A program made the position numbers and the translations under genes. Source: Egicoccus sp035462025 (GTDB lineage: Bacteria; Actinomycetota; Nitriliruptoria; Nitriliruptorales; Nitriliruptoraceae). Taken from it: DNA of 25,140 nucleotides. Under the pieces are notes generated by a model that was not told where the DNA came from, did not search any database, and worked only from the letters and a program-made list of their open reading frames with translations. The stretch spans positions 1-25,140 of the forward strand of contig DATHUR010000143.1 in the NCBI GenBank assembly GCA_035462025.1. Direction: 5' to 3'. Within the stretch, counting starts at the first letter, position 1. Each line of letters opens with the position of its first letter. Below, in pieces: positions 13,596 through 21,124 of the stretch.

Positions 13596-14746
13596 TTGCA
13601 GGAGGCGTCCTCGGCGAGCGGGTCGCCCCCGGCTGCGTAGGCGCGTGAGCGGGACCCACCGCAGACGGTGCGGAACTCGCAGACGCCGCAGCGTCCCCCG
13701 AAGCCGTCCGGTCGGCGCAGCGACCGCATCAGGGGCGCGTCGCGGTAGACGTCGACGAGCGAGCGACTTCGGACGCTGCCGGCCGGGAGCGGCAGGAAGC
13801 CGCTCGGGTAGACCGCCCCGATGTGGTCGACGAAGACGAATCCGCGACCGGCGTTGACGTCGATCGGCGGTCGGGGGACGCGATCGGGCAGCGTGCGCTC
13901 GGGTGCGAGGTCATCGAGCCCGGCACGCAGTCGGCGGTAGGTGTCACCGAGCCCGAACCTGGTGAGCGGGTCGGCCTCGCCTGCCTGCTGGCGTTGCAGT
14001 ACGACCCGCCGGAAGTGGGGCGCCTCGGTCGCCTTCACCGCGATGTGGTGGGCGACGTCCGCCAGCCAGTGCAGCACGTCCTCGGTCGCGGCCGGGTCCA
14101 GGCCCTGCAGATGCTCGCCGCGTCCCGTCCCCACCAGGAAGAACACGCTCCACAGGAACGCGTCGAGGTCGAGGACGCGACCGAGGACCTGCGGTAGACC
14201 CGGCAGGGTCGAGGTCGTCACCGTGGTGTTGATCTGCAGCCGGAACCCCAACTCGCGCACCAGGGCGGCGGCCTCGAGCGTCGCGTCGAAGACCCCGTCG
14301 ACACCGCGGAAGCCGTCATGGACCGCGGCGTCGTGCCCGTCGAGGGACAGCGAGACGGACTTGGCCCCGGCGGCCCGCAGTTCGGTCAGCACGGCACGGT
14401 CGAGCCGCGGGGTGACCGACGGTGACAGCGCCATGCTGAGGCCGCAGGCGGTGCCGTGAGCCACGAGATCGGGCAGGTCCGCCCGCGCGAACGGGTCGCC
14501 GCCCGTCAGCACGACCAGCGGGTGCGGCGGTCCGAACCGGGCGATGTCGTCGAGCAGTGCCCGCCCCTCGGCGGTCGTCAACTCCATCGGATGGCGATCG
14601 CGCACCGCGTCGGCGCGACAGTGCTGGCAGACCAGGTCGCAGGCGCGGGTCACCTCCCAGATGACGATGAAGGGTTGCTGGTCGACGTCGTGCCGCAGGC
14701 TGCGGACGACGCGCCGCTCGGCGCGGGTCGGGAGCGGGCCGGTCAT
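13568..14746 (-). CDS. Radical SAM/SPASM protein, AhbD/heme-associated type
   Basis: The 392-residue protein has the radical SAM cluster motif C36-x3-C40-x2-C43 (TRACDLVCQHC), the GGDP motif of the SAM-binding strand (VLTGGDPFAR), and a C-terminal SPASM region with C353-x2-C356-x5-C362 and C383. The opening PFIVIWEVTRACDLxCxHCRADA is typical of a group related to AhbD/NirJ-type heme-modifying enzymes; I recall it as family TIGR04053 but could not check. Likely chemistry is oxidative modification of a tetrapyrrole side chain or of a peptide. It is co-translated with the HemY-type gene (ATGA at 14743-14746), which supports a tetrapyrrole role. The substrate is unproven. Confidence 0.78.
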   Translation of the reverse strand: MTGPLPTRAERRVVRSLRHDVDQQPFIVIWEVTRACDLVCQHCRADAVRDRHPMELTTAEGRALLDDIARFGPPHPLVVLTGGDPFARADLPDLVAHGTACGLSMALSPSVTPRLDRAVLTELRAAGAKSVSLSLDGHDAAVHDGFRGVDGVFDATLEAAALVRELGFRLQINTTVTTSTLPGLPQVLGRVLDLDAFLWSVFFLVGTGRGEHLQGLDPAATEDVLHWLADVAHHIAVKATEAPHFRRVVLQRQQAGEADPLTRFGLGDTYRRLRAGLDDLAPERTLPDRVPRPPIDVNAGRGFVFVDHIGAVYPSGFLPLPAGSVRSRSLVDVYRDAPLMRSLRRPDGFGGRCGVCEFRTVCGGSRSRAYAAGGDPLAEDASCNYVPASMRS

Positions 14747-16131
14747 GCGGCGTCCATCCGTAGCGTGGCCAGGACCTGCTCGGCCGCGACGTTCCCCGAG
14801 CGCAGGGCCGCGGCGATGCCCACCCCGTCGAAGGCGGCGCCGGCGACGACGACACCCGGGTGGGTCGCGAGCAGGTCACGCAGGTCGTCGAGTCGACGCC
14901 GGTGGCCGACCTCGAGCTGTGGCATGCGCTCGGGCCATCGGGCGACGGCGACGTCGGTGGGTTCGTCCCGGATGCCGACCAGGTCGGCGAGTTCACGGCG
15001 GACCGTCGTGACCAGGGCGGCATCGCCGAGTCGGGCGACGCGGTCGTCGTCGATGCGCCCGACGGACGCCCGGATCAGCACGCGGTCGTCGATCGCCAGG
15101 TGTGGCCATTTCGTGGTCAGGAAGGTGGCCGACTTCAAGGGGCGACGGGCACGGGCGGGCACGAGCAGGCCGGTGCCGGCCAGCGCAGGCAGCGCACCGA
15201 CTGCGGCCGGATAGGCGAGCAGCACGATGCCGAGCGTGGCGGCCCGCAGTGGCTGCAGCAGCGCCGGCAGACCGGGGTCGAGACCCGCCAGCAGGTGCGC
15301 CGCGGGTACGACGGGGGTAGCCAGCACGACGGCGTCGGCCGCGTGATCGGCGCCGTCGGCGGTGTACACGCGGTAGCGGTGCGCGGCGCCGGTCGTGCGC
15401 ACGAGCGTGGTGGCGGCGGTGTCGAGCAGGATGGTGCCGGGGAACTCTGTGGCGAAGGCCTCGAACAGCGTCGCGAGGCCGCCGTCGAGGGTCACCAGCC
15501 CTGCGCCACCGGCCGTCCGTGCCCGGGTGGCCAGCACCACGGATCGGTGGCGCTCGAGGAGGGCCGCCAGCTGTGGTGTCGCGGAGTGCAGGCTGAGACG
15601 TTCGAGGTCGCCGGCGTGAAGGCCGCCCAACAGGGGTTCGACGACACGATCGACGACCTGGGTGCCGAAGCGTCGACCAAGGGCCGTGCTGACAGCCACG
15701 TCCCCGGTGCTCCGAGCCCGCGGAACGAGTGGTTCGAGGGCGGCCCGCGCCAAGCCGGTCGGGCTCAGCAGCCGCGCCCGCAGCAGCGGGGCGATCCGTG
15801 TTGGGCCGGCCGGGCCGACGCCATCGGGCAACGCACGCAGTCCGCGTCCTGTGGCGATCCAGGTCGCGGCCCGCCGCGCGGGAACGAGCTGACTGCCGAG
15901 GCCGAGCTCGCGGGCCAGTTCGAGCGGTTCGGGCGCGGCGGCGTGCAGTCCTTCGGCCCCGACATCGACGCGGCGGCCGGCGAACGGCACTGTCCGGACG
16001 CAGCCTCCCAGGCGATCGCTCGCCTCGAGCAGGATCACGGCGACACCGGACCCGGCCAGTCGGCGGGCTGCGCCTATGCCGGCGATACCACCCCCGACGA
16101 CGACCACGCGGGGCGTGGTGGAACCGGTCAC
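14743..16131 (-). CDS. hemY: HemY/CgoX-type protoporphyrinogen or coproporphyrinogen III oxidase
   Basis: The 462-residue FAD-dependent oxidase opens with a dinucleotide-binding motif (VVVVGGGIAGIGAARRLAGSG, then LLEASDRLGGCVRT) and ends with the FAD-contacting VVVAGAAFDGVGIAAALRSG. Length and layout match HemY; in Gram-positive bacteria this family usually oxidises coproporphyrinogen III (CgoX) in the coproporphyrin branch of heme synthesis. The GTG at 16131 was chosen because GAAGG lies 7 bases upstream and the dinucleotide fold starts directly after it. The frame upstream to 17448 is a shadow of the divergent operon. It is co-transcribed with the radical SAM gene. Its place between a heme A enzyme operon and a cytochrome b operon suggests dedicated heme supply. 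No other heme pathway gene is in view. Confidence 0.82.
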   Translation of the reverse strand: MTGSTTPRVVVVGGGIAGIGAARRLAGSGVAVILLEASDRLGGCVRTVPFAGRRVDVGAEGLHAAAPEPLELARELGLGSQLVPARRAATWIATGRGLRALPDGVGPAGPTRIAPLLRARLLSPTGLARAALEPLVPRARSTGDVAVSTALGRRFGTQVVDRVVEPLLGGLHAGDLERLSLHSATPQLAALLERHRSVVLATRARTAGGAGLVTLDGGLATLFEAFATEFPGTILLDTAATTLVRTTGAAHRYRVYTADGADHAADAVVLATPVVPAAHLLAGLDPGLPALLQPLRAATLGIVLLAYPAAVGALPALAGTGLLVPARARRPLKSATFLTTKWPHLAIDDRVLIRASVGRIDDDRVARLGDAALVTTVRRELADLVGIRDEPTDVAVARWPERMPQLEVGHRRRLDDLRDLLATHPGVVVAGAAFDGVGIAAALRSGNVAAEQVLATLRMDAA

Positions 16132-16187
16132 GGGTCGCCTTCGACGCTGGTAGGGGCGGTCGGACCCAAGCCGCGGCGACCCGCAAC

Positions 16188-16211
16188 GACCAGGGTCGTA
16201 GGACCCTGGTC
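16188..16211. promoter_or_regulatory. 10-base perfect inverted repeat in the divergent hemY / nitrate-reductase region
   Basis: GACCAGGGTC, a GTAG loop and GACCCTGGTC form a perfect 24-base stem-loop. It lies 57 bases upstream of the hemY start and 131 bases before the cytochrome b start. A second, smaller perfect palindrome, ACCCTAGGGT, is at 16296-16305. Both share an AGGGTCGT string on the plus strand. With divergent genes on each side these are more likely operators or 5-prime leader structures than terminators. Confidence 0.45.
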
Positions 16212-16295
16212 TCTCGCTGGTGGTCCCGATGCCCACCACCCCCCGGCGGGACCGGACGATCGGCCGTCCGCCGAGTTGTTTCGTGTCGCGAGGTA

Positions 16296-16305
16296 ACCCT
16301 AGGGT
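16296..16305. promoter_or_regulatory. Palindrome ACCCTAGGGT upstream of the cytochrome b gene
   Basis: A perfect 10-base palindrome lies 37 bases before the GTG at 16342, preceded by GGTAA. It stands at a usual operator distance and repeats the AGGGTCGT string found in the larger inverted repeat at 16188-16211. The rest of the 210-base gap between hemY and this operon shows no gene. Confidence 0.3.
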
Positions 16306-16341
16306 CGTGCGCCACGGACCCCGTTGCCACGGGAGGCGCAG

Positions 16342-17385
16342 GTGGATCTCCGGCTCGACCGACGCGGCACGCTGTGGGGGTTGCTGGCCGTCGCGCTCAC
16401 GCTCGTGCTGGTCGTGCTCGGCTCCAGCGGGCTGACCTGGTTCGACGCCGCCCTGATCGGCTACCTGTTCGGGACCCTGTTCGCGATCTTCGGAGTCGCC
16501 TACCGCTACACGGTGTGGCTGCAGCGGCCGCCGACCGCCCGCCTGAACAAGCGCGGCTGGGAACTGTTGTGGAAGCCCGGCGCCCGCACCCGCAACCTCA
16601 CTGCCCTGCCCGGCCTGATCGTGTCCAAGCTGTTCATCCAGGACTTCATCTTCAAGCGCTCGAAGCTGCGCTGGCTGGCGCACCAACTCATCTTCTGGGG
16701 TTGCATCCTCGCGGCACTGGTCACCTTCCCGCTGACCTTCGGCTGGCTGCACTTCCGCTCCGCGGGCCCGACGGGCGAGGACGCCGCGCGCTACACGATG
16801 TGGCTGGCGGACTTCCCGACGATCTCGTTCGACCCGCGCGGGTTCTTCGGGTTCCTGGTCATCCATGCGCTCAACATCTCGGCGGTGCTGGTGCTCGCCG
16901 GCGTGTTCCTGTTCCTCGGGCGCCGTCTGCGCGATCCGGCCGCGCTCGCCGTCGAACGCTCCAGCGATCTGTTGCCGCTGGCCGGACTGTTCGCCGTCTC
17001 GGTGACCGGTATGGCGCTGACGGTGTCGAACATGTTCCTCGAGGGGCGCTTCTACGCGTTCCTGACCACGACGCACGCGCTGACGGTCATCCTCGGGTTG
17101 ATGTACATCCCGTTCGGCAAGCTGTTCCACATCTTCCAGCGCCCGGCCAACCTCGGTGTCGCCTACTACAAGCGCGAGGGCGCCGAGGGCGCCCAGGCCC
17201 TGTGTGCCTCCTGCGGCCAGCCGTGGGCAGCGCAGATGCAGGTCGACGATCTCAAGCAGGTGCTGCCGCAGGTCGGCTTCGACTACTCGACCGCGGACGG
17301 CGGCAACTACCAGGACAACTGCCCGCGCTGCCGGCGGCGCATGGTGGCGTTGGCGCAGTCGTCCGGGGTCGGCGGCTTCGGCTGA
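16342..17385 (+). CDS. NarI-like di-heme cytochrome b subunit with C-terminal CxxC pairs
   Basis: The 347-residue protein has about six helices and a cytoplasmic-type tail. H245 and H263 are 17 residues apart (TTHALTVILGLM, GKLFHIF), the spacing of the two heme ligands in the last helices of NarI. H114 (LAHQLIFWG) and H175 (VIHALNIS) can supply the opposite ligands, so two b hemes are expected. This would make it the quinol-oxidising membrane anchor. The tail carries C288-x2-C291 and C327-x2-C330, a zinc-ribbon or iron-sulfur-like motif not found in ordinary NarI. GGGAGG lies 5 bases before the GTG at 16342, which I prefer to a TTG 18 bases earlier. It opens the nitrate reductase operon, 55 bases before the catalytic subunit. 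Confidence 0.75.
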   Translation: MDLRLDRRGTLWGLLAVALTLVLVVLGSSGLTWFDAALIGYLFGTLFAIFGVAYRYTVWLQRPPTARLNKRGWELLWKPGARTRNLTALPGLIVSKLFIQDFIFKRSKLRWLAHQLIFWGCILAALVTFPLTFGWLHFRSAGPTGEDAARYTMWLADFPTISFDPRGFFGFLVIHALNISAVLVLAGVFLFLGRRLRDPAALAVERSSDLLPLAGLFAVSVTGMALTVSNMFLEGRFYAFLTTTHALTVILGLMYIPFGKLFHIFQRPANLGVAYYKREGAEGAQALCASCGQPWAAQMQVDDLKQVLPQVGFDYSTADGGNYQDNCPRCRRRMVALAQSSGVGGFG

Positions 17386-17440
17386 TCCCGTCCGGCCTGC
17401 CCTGCCCGTCCGGCGCCCACCCCTCGAAACGAGCAACCAG

Positions 17441-19666
17441 ATGGCCACGCGTCCCGTCTCCGAGGCCGACCTCGTCGACCGCTACGGCCCGCACCTCAAC
17501 CAGGCGCCGCCCGGCGGTTGGGGCCGCGACGTCGACGAGGTGGACCGCCTGGTCAAGACCCACTGCTGCTTCTGCGGCCAGCAGTGCGGGCTGTACCTCA
17601 AGGTCGCCGACGAGCAGGTGGTCGGTTTCGAGCCCAACTACGACTTCCCGTTCAACAAGGGCAAGCTGTGCCCGAAGGGCGTCAAGCGCTACCTGCAGAA
17701 CGAGCACCCCGACCGCCTGATGGCGCCGATGGAGCGCGACCCCTCCGCGCCCGGCGGGTTCCGCGAGATCGGCTGGGACCGCGCCATCGGCCGCACCGTC
17801 GACGAGATCCAGCGCATCCAGGCCGCCTACGGCAAGGACGCGTTCGCGATGCTGTCGGGCGTGTCGCTCAACAACGAGAAGTCGTACCTGATCGGCAAGT
17901 TCGCCCGGCTCGCACTCGGTACCGCCAACCTCGACTACAACGGCCGGCTGTGCATGGTGTCGGCCGGCGCCGCCAACAAACGGGCGCTCGGCATCGACCG
18001 GGCGAGCAACTCGTGGGAGGACATCCCGCTCGCCGAGGTGGTCTGGATCGCCGGGTCCAACGTCGCCGAGTGCTCGCCGATCACGACCTCGTACGTGTGG
18101 CGGGCCCGCGACAACGGCGCCAAGGTGATCGTGCAGGACCCGCGGGTCACCCCGATCGCCCGCACCGCCGACGTCTTCCTGGGCCTCAAGCCCGGCACCG
18201 ACTCGGCGCTGTTCGGCGCCGTCCTCAAGCTGCTGATCGAGCGCGACTGGCTCGACCACGACTTCATCGAACAGCACACCACCGGCTTCGAGGCGGCCGC
18301 TGAAGCCGTCGCCGACCACGACCTGCGCTGGGCAGCCGAGCTCTGCGGCGTACCGGCGGCCCGCATCGAGCAGACCGCCGAGTTGTGGGGCACCTCGCGC
18401 ACCGGGATGATCCTGCACGCCCGCGGGATCGAGCACCACACCAAGGGCGTCGACAACGTGGCGGCCTGCATCAACCTCGGCCTGGCCACCGGCAAGTACG
18501 GCAAGCCCGGCTGCGGCGTGACCACCATCACCGGCCAGGGCAACGGGCAGGGCGGCCGCGAACACGGCCACAAGTGCGACCAGTTGCCCGGCAACCGCGA
18601 CATCACCAACCCCGAGCACCGGGCCTACATCGCCGAGGTCTGGGGCTGCGCGGAACCCGAGATCCCGGGCAAGGGGCTGACCGCCCAGGAGATCGTCGAG
18701 GCCATCCACCGCGGCGAGATCAAGGGCCTGCTCTCGATCTGTTTCAACCCGGTCGTCTCGCTGCCCGACACCGAGTACACCAAGGCGGCGCTCGACAAAC
18801 TCGAGTACTACGCCGCCATCGACTTCTTCCTGATGGAGACCGCCTTCCACGCCGACGTGGTGATGGCCGGCTCGCTCCACGAGGAGGACGAGGGCACCTC
18901 GACCAACGTCGAGGGGCGCGTCGTCAAGCTCAACGCGGCCAAGGAGCCGCCGGGCCAGGCGCGCAAGGACTGGCACATCCTCAAAGACATCGCGCGCGGG
19001 CTCGGACGCGGCCAGTACTTCGACCACTTCGAGACGTCCGAGGACATGTTCAACGAACTGCGCGTCGCCTCCAAGGGCGGTGCGGCCGACTACTACGGCA
19101 TCACCTACGAGCGCATCGAGGCCGAGGACGGCGTGTTCTGGCCCTGTCCCGAGATCGGCCATCCCGGCACGCGGCGGCTGTTCGAGGGCGGGACGTTCTA
19201 CACGCCCGATGGGCGCGGCAAGTTCTTCCCCGCCGCCTACCGCGATCCCGCCGAGGTGGTGGACGACACCTATCCGGTGTGGTTGACCACCGGCCGGATC
19301 GTCAGCCAGTACCTGTCGGGCACCCAGACCCGCCGCATCGGGCCGCTGGTCGACCAGTACCCCGAGCCGCTGGTCGAGATCCACCCGCAGTTGGCCGACC
19401 GGTACGGCATCGCGACCGGCGACCTCGTCGAGGTGACCTCGCGGCGCGGGTCGATGACGCTGCCGGCCCGCGTGGTCACCACGATCCGCCCGGACACGGT
19501 GTTCATCCCCTACCACTGGGCCGGCGACAAGGCCGCCAACCAGTTGACCAACCGGGCGCTCGATCCGATCTCGAAGATCCCCGAGTACAAGGTGGCCGCG
19601 GTCAATCTGCGCAAGGCCGGCGGCGAGCGCGCGATCGTCGACATCCGTGACACCGCCCTCTATTGA
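17441..19666 (+). CDS. Molybdopterin oxidoreductase, Nap/Nas-type nitrate reductase catalytic subunit
   Basis: The 741-residue protein has the N-terminal [4Fe-4S] motif C42-x2-C45-x3-C49 and C77 (GKLCPKG, with the conserved Lys80), then bis-MGD domains, ending in the MopB C-terminal barrel (LVEIHPQLADRYGIATGDLVEV). The probable Mo ligand is C171 in NGRLCMVSAG, matching the NxRLCM segment of NapA, NasA/NarB and related enzymes; formate dehydrogenases have selenocysteine or cysteine in a different context. No Tat signal is present, so it should be cytoplasmic. The linked NarK transporter makes nitrate the likely substrate, although formate or another oxoanion cannot be excluded from sequence alone. 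The ATG at 17441 is chosen because the upstream frame lies inside the cytochrome b gene. Its stop is shared with the start of the next gene (TGATG). Confidence 0.8.
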   Translation: MATRPVSEADLVDRYGPHLNQAPPGGWGRDVDEVDRLVKTHCCFCGQQCGLYLKVADEQVVGFEPNYDFPFNKGKLCPKGVKRYLQNEHPDRLMAPMERDPSAPGGFREIGWDRAIGRTVDEIQRIQAAYGKDAFAMLSGVSLNNEKSYLIGKFARLALGTANLDYNGRLCMVSAGAANKRALGIDRASNSWEDIPLAEVVWIAGSNVAECSPITTSYVWRARDNGAKVIVQDPRVTPIARTADVFLGLKPGTDSALFGAVLKLLIERDWLDHDFIEQHTTGFEAAAEAVADHDLRWAAELCGVPAARIEQTAELWGTSRTGMILHARGIEHHTKGVDNVAACINLGLATGKYGKPGCGVTTITGQGNGQGGREHGHKCDQLPGNRDITNPEHRAYIAEVWGCAEPEIPGKGLTAQEIVEAIHRGEIKGLLSICFNPVVSLPDTEYTKAALDKLEYYAAIDFFLMETAFHADVVMAGSLHEEDEGTSTNVEGRVVKLNAAKEPPGQARKDWHILKDIARGLGRGQYFDHFETSEDMFNELRVASKGGAADYYGITYERIEAEDGVFWPCPEIGHPGTRRLFEGGTFYTPDGRGKFFPAAYRDPAEVVDDTYPVWLTTGRIVSQYLSGTQTRRIGPLVDQYPEPLVEIHPQLADRYGIATGDLVEVTSRRGSMTLPARVVTTIRPDTVFIPYHWAGDKAANQLTNRALDPISKIPEYKVAAVNLRKAGGERAIVDIRDTALY

Positions 19667-20313
19667 TGGAGCACCAGGTGGAGGACGACCTCACCCCCGA
19701 CCGCCGCGACGTGCTGTTCGTGATCGACCAGAGCCGCTGCATCGGCTGCATGGCGTGCGTGTCCGCGTGCGCCGAGTGCGGCACGCACCGCGGCGAGTCG
19801 ATGATCCACCTCGACTACGTCGACCGGGGCTCGACCGTCCAGACGGCGCCGATGGTGTGCATGCACTGCGAGGACCCCACCTGCGCCGAGGTGTGCCCGG
19901 CGGACGCCATCAAGCAGAACGAGGACGGCGTGGTGCAGTCCTCGCTCAAACCCCGCTGCATCGGGTGCTCGAACTGCGTCAACGCCTGCCCGTTCGGCGT
20001 GCCCAAGTACCTGGTCGAGATCGACCAGATGATGAAGTGCGACATGTGTTACGACCGCACCTCCGAGGGTTTGAAGCCGATGTGCGCCAGCGTGTGCCCC
20101 TCCGAGGCGCTGTGGTACGGCACCCGCGAGCAGTTCGAGCGCGACCGTCGGGGGACGTTGCTCAGCGACTGGAAGTTCGGCACGCAGCACGTGAGCACCA
20201 AGGTCGCCACGGTCGTCGACGAGCGTGAACCGGGGCCGCTCGACGTGCTGCTCGGCGCCGAGGCCGGCTTCCGGTGGCAGGACGACCCGTTCGGGCTGGA
20301 GGGACACGGATGA
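19666..20313 (+). CDS. Four-cluster ferredoxin-type electron transfer subunit (DmsB/NrfC/PhsB family)
   Basis: The 215-residue protein carries sixteen cysteines in four groups: C25/28/31/35, C65/68/73/77, C98/101/104/108 and C125/128/140/144, for four [4Fe-4S] clusters in the usual DmsB/NrfC order. It links a membrane quinol site to a molybdoenzyme. The acidic C-terminal tail beyond residue 150 is longer than the clusters need. The start is ATG 19666, whose A is the last base of the upstream TGA; a TTG one codon earlier is less likely. No signal peptide is seen, so it stays in the cytoplasm with the catalytic subunit. Electrons would pass from the NarI-like cytochrome b through it to the molybdenum centre. 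Confidence 0.87.
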   Translation: MEHQVEDDLTPDRRDVLFVIDQSRCIGCMACVSACAECGTHRGESMIHLDYVDRGSTVQTAPMVCMHCEDPTCAEVCPADAIKQNEDGVVQSSLKPRCIGCSNCVNACPFGVPKYLVEIDQMMKCDMCYDRTSEGLKPMCASVCPSEALWYGTREQFERDRRGTLLSDWKFGTQHVSTKVATVVDEREPGPLDVLLGAEAGFRWQDDPFGLEGHG

Positions 20314-20395
20314 GCGGCGGCGGTCGAGTGAACCGAAGGGCGAGACCGGCGGTCCCGGTGGGTGGGCTCCGGGAGAGAAGCTCGGAGGATCGATC

Positions 20396-20893
20396 ATGAG
20401 CGAGACCACCGAGCCGCCGCTGTGGCGCCGCGACTTCCCCTACACGACCGCGGGTGAGGAACAGGTCACCCGGCGCGAGTTCGCGCGGTTCCTGGTGCTG
20501 GCCTCGGCCGCGTTCGCCGCGGGGACGGCCGTGATCGCGGGCTGGACCTCGATCCGCAAGCCCTTGCGGGGCACGCCGACCGAACTGCTCCCGCTCGACG
20601 ACCTGCCCGTCGGGGGCAGCTACGTGTTCAACTACCCCTCCCGCGATCATCCCGCGATCATGCTGCGTCTCGACGATGACGTCCTGGTCGCGTTCAGCCA
20701 GAAGTGCACCCACCTCGGCTGCACGGTGTTCCACGAGCCCGAGCGGGCCGAGTTGGTGTGCCCCTGTCACGAGGGGTTCTTCGACGAGCGCACCGGCGAG
20801 GTCACGGCCGGTCCCCCCGAACTGCCGTTGCCCAAGATCGAACTCGAGGTCCGTGACGGCACGATCTGGGCCCTGGGTACCGAGCCTCACTGA
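20396..20893 (+). CDS. Rieske [2Fe-2S] protein with Tat-type N-terminal anchor
   Basis: The 165-residue protein has a Tat-like N-terminus, TRREFARFL, followed by a helix (about residues 32-50), then a Rieske domain. Cluster ligands are C104 and H106 (CTHLGC) and C122 and H125 (CPCHEGFF), with a predicted C109-C124 disulfide. The second box has E where GS follows in many Rieske proteins. GGAGG lies just before the ATG at 20396; the longer frame overlaps the ferredoxin gene. It is like the QcrA/PetC type, but no cytochrome bc1 partner is present. Its place inside a nitrate reductase operon is uncommon. It may take electrons from quinol together with the NarI-like subunit, but a Tat-exported Rieske and a cytoplasmic catalytic subunit would be on opposite sides of the membrane. 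Confidence 0.82.
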   Translation: MSETTEPPLWRRDFPYTTAGEEQVTRREFARFLVLASAAFAAGTAVIAGWTSIRKPLRGTPTELLPLDDLPVGGSYVFNYPSRDHPAIMLRLDDDVLVAFSQKCTHLGCTVFHEPERAELVCPCHEGFFDERTGEVTAGPPELPLPKIELEVRDGTIWALGTEPH

Positions 20894-20920
20894 CCGCCGC
20901 ACCGATCAAGGAGTCCCGCC

Positions 20921-21124
20921 GTGGCACGCCGACGCGATGACGTGGGCCGGGTGGCCAACACCGTCAGCATGCTGGTCATCGTGCTGATCGGGCTGCAGGT
21001 GTTCCTGATGACGATCGCGATCGACGCCCTGCACGCGGGCGAGCCGACCCAGGCCTGGGTCGCGGCCGCGTTCTCCGCGCTGCTCGCCGCGGGCTCGGTC
21101 GCGATCGGGAGGTTCCTGCGATGA
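20921..21124 (+). CDS. Small two-helix membrane protein
   Basis: The 67-residue protein starts at a GTG with AAGGAG upstream. It has a basic head (MARRRDDVGR) and two helices (about residues 16-35 and 45-64) joined by an acidic loop, DALHAGEPTQ. I do not recognise a family. It lies 27 bases after the Rieske gene and its stop overlaps the narK start (ATGA), so it is co-translated with the transporter. It may be a small subunit of the membrane complex. Confidence 0.65.
   Translation: MARRRDDVGRVANTVSMLVIVLIGLQVFLMTIAIDALHAGEPTQAWVAAAFSALLAAGSVAIGRFLR

Noticed and set aside
16132..17448. N-terminal extension of hemY to a 901-codon frame
   Set aside because: The dinucleotide-binding motif begins just after the GTG at 16131, which has its own ribosome site; the extension is antisense to the cytochrome b gene.
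17252..19516. 754-codon minus-strand frame opposite the molybdoenzyme
   Set aside because: It is a D/G/V/L-rich shadow of a conserved catalytic gene.
17441..19666. Formate dehydrogenase assignment for the molybdoenzyme
   Set aside because: The Cys171 context (NGRLCM) and the NarK gene in the same operon fit nitrate reductase better. It remains possible and is noted in the entry.
20396..20893. Arsenite oxidase small subunit (AioB) as identity of the Rieske protein
   Set aside because: AioA-type large subunits use a [3Fe-4S] motif with three cysteines and serve in the periplasm. Here the catalytic subunit has four cysteines and no export signal.
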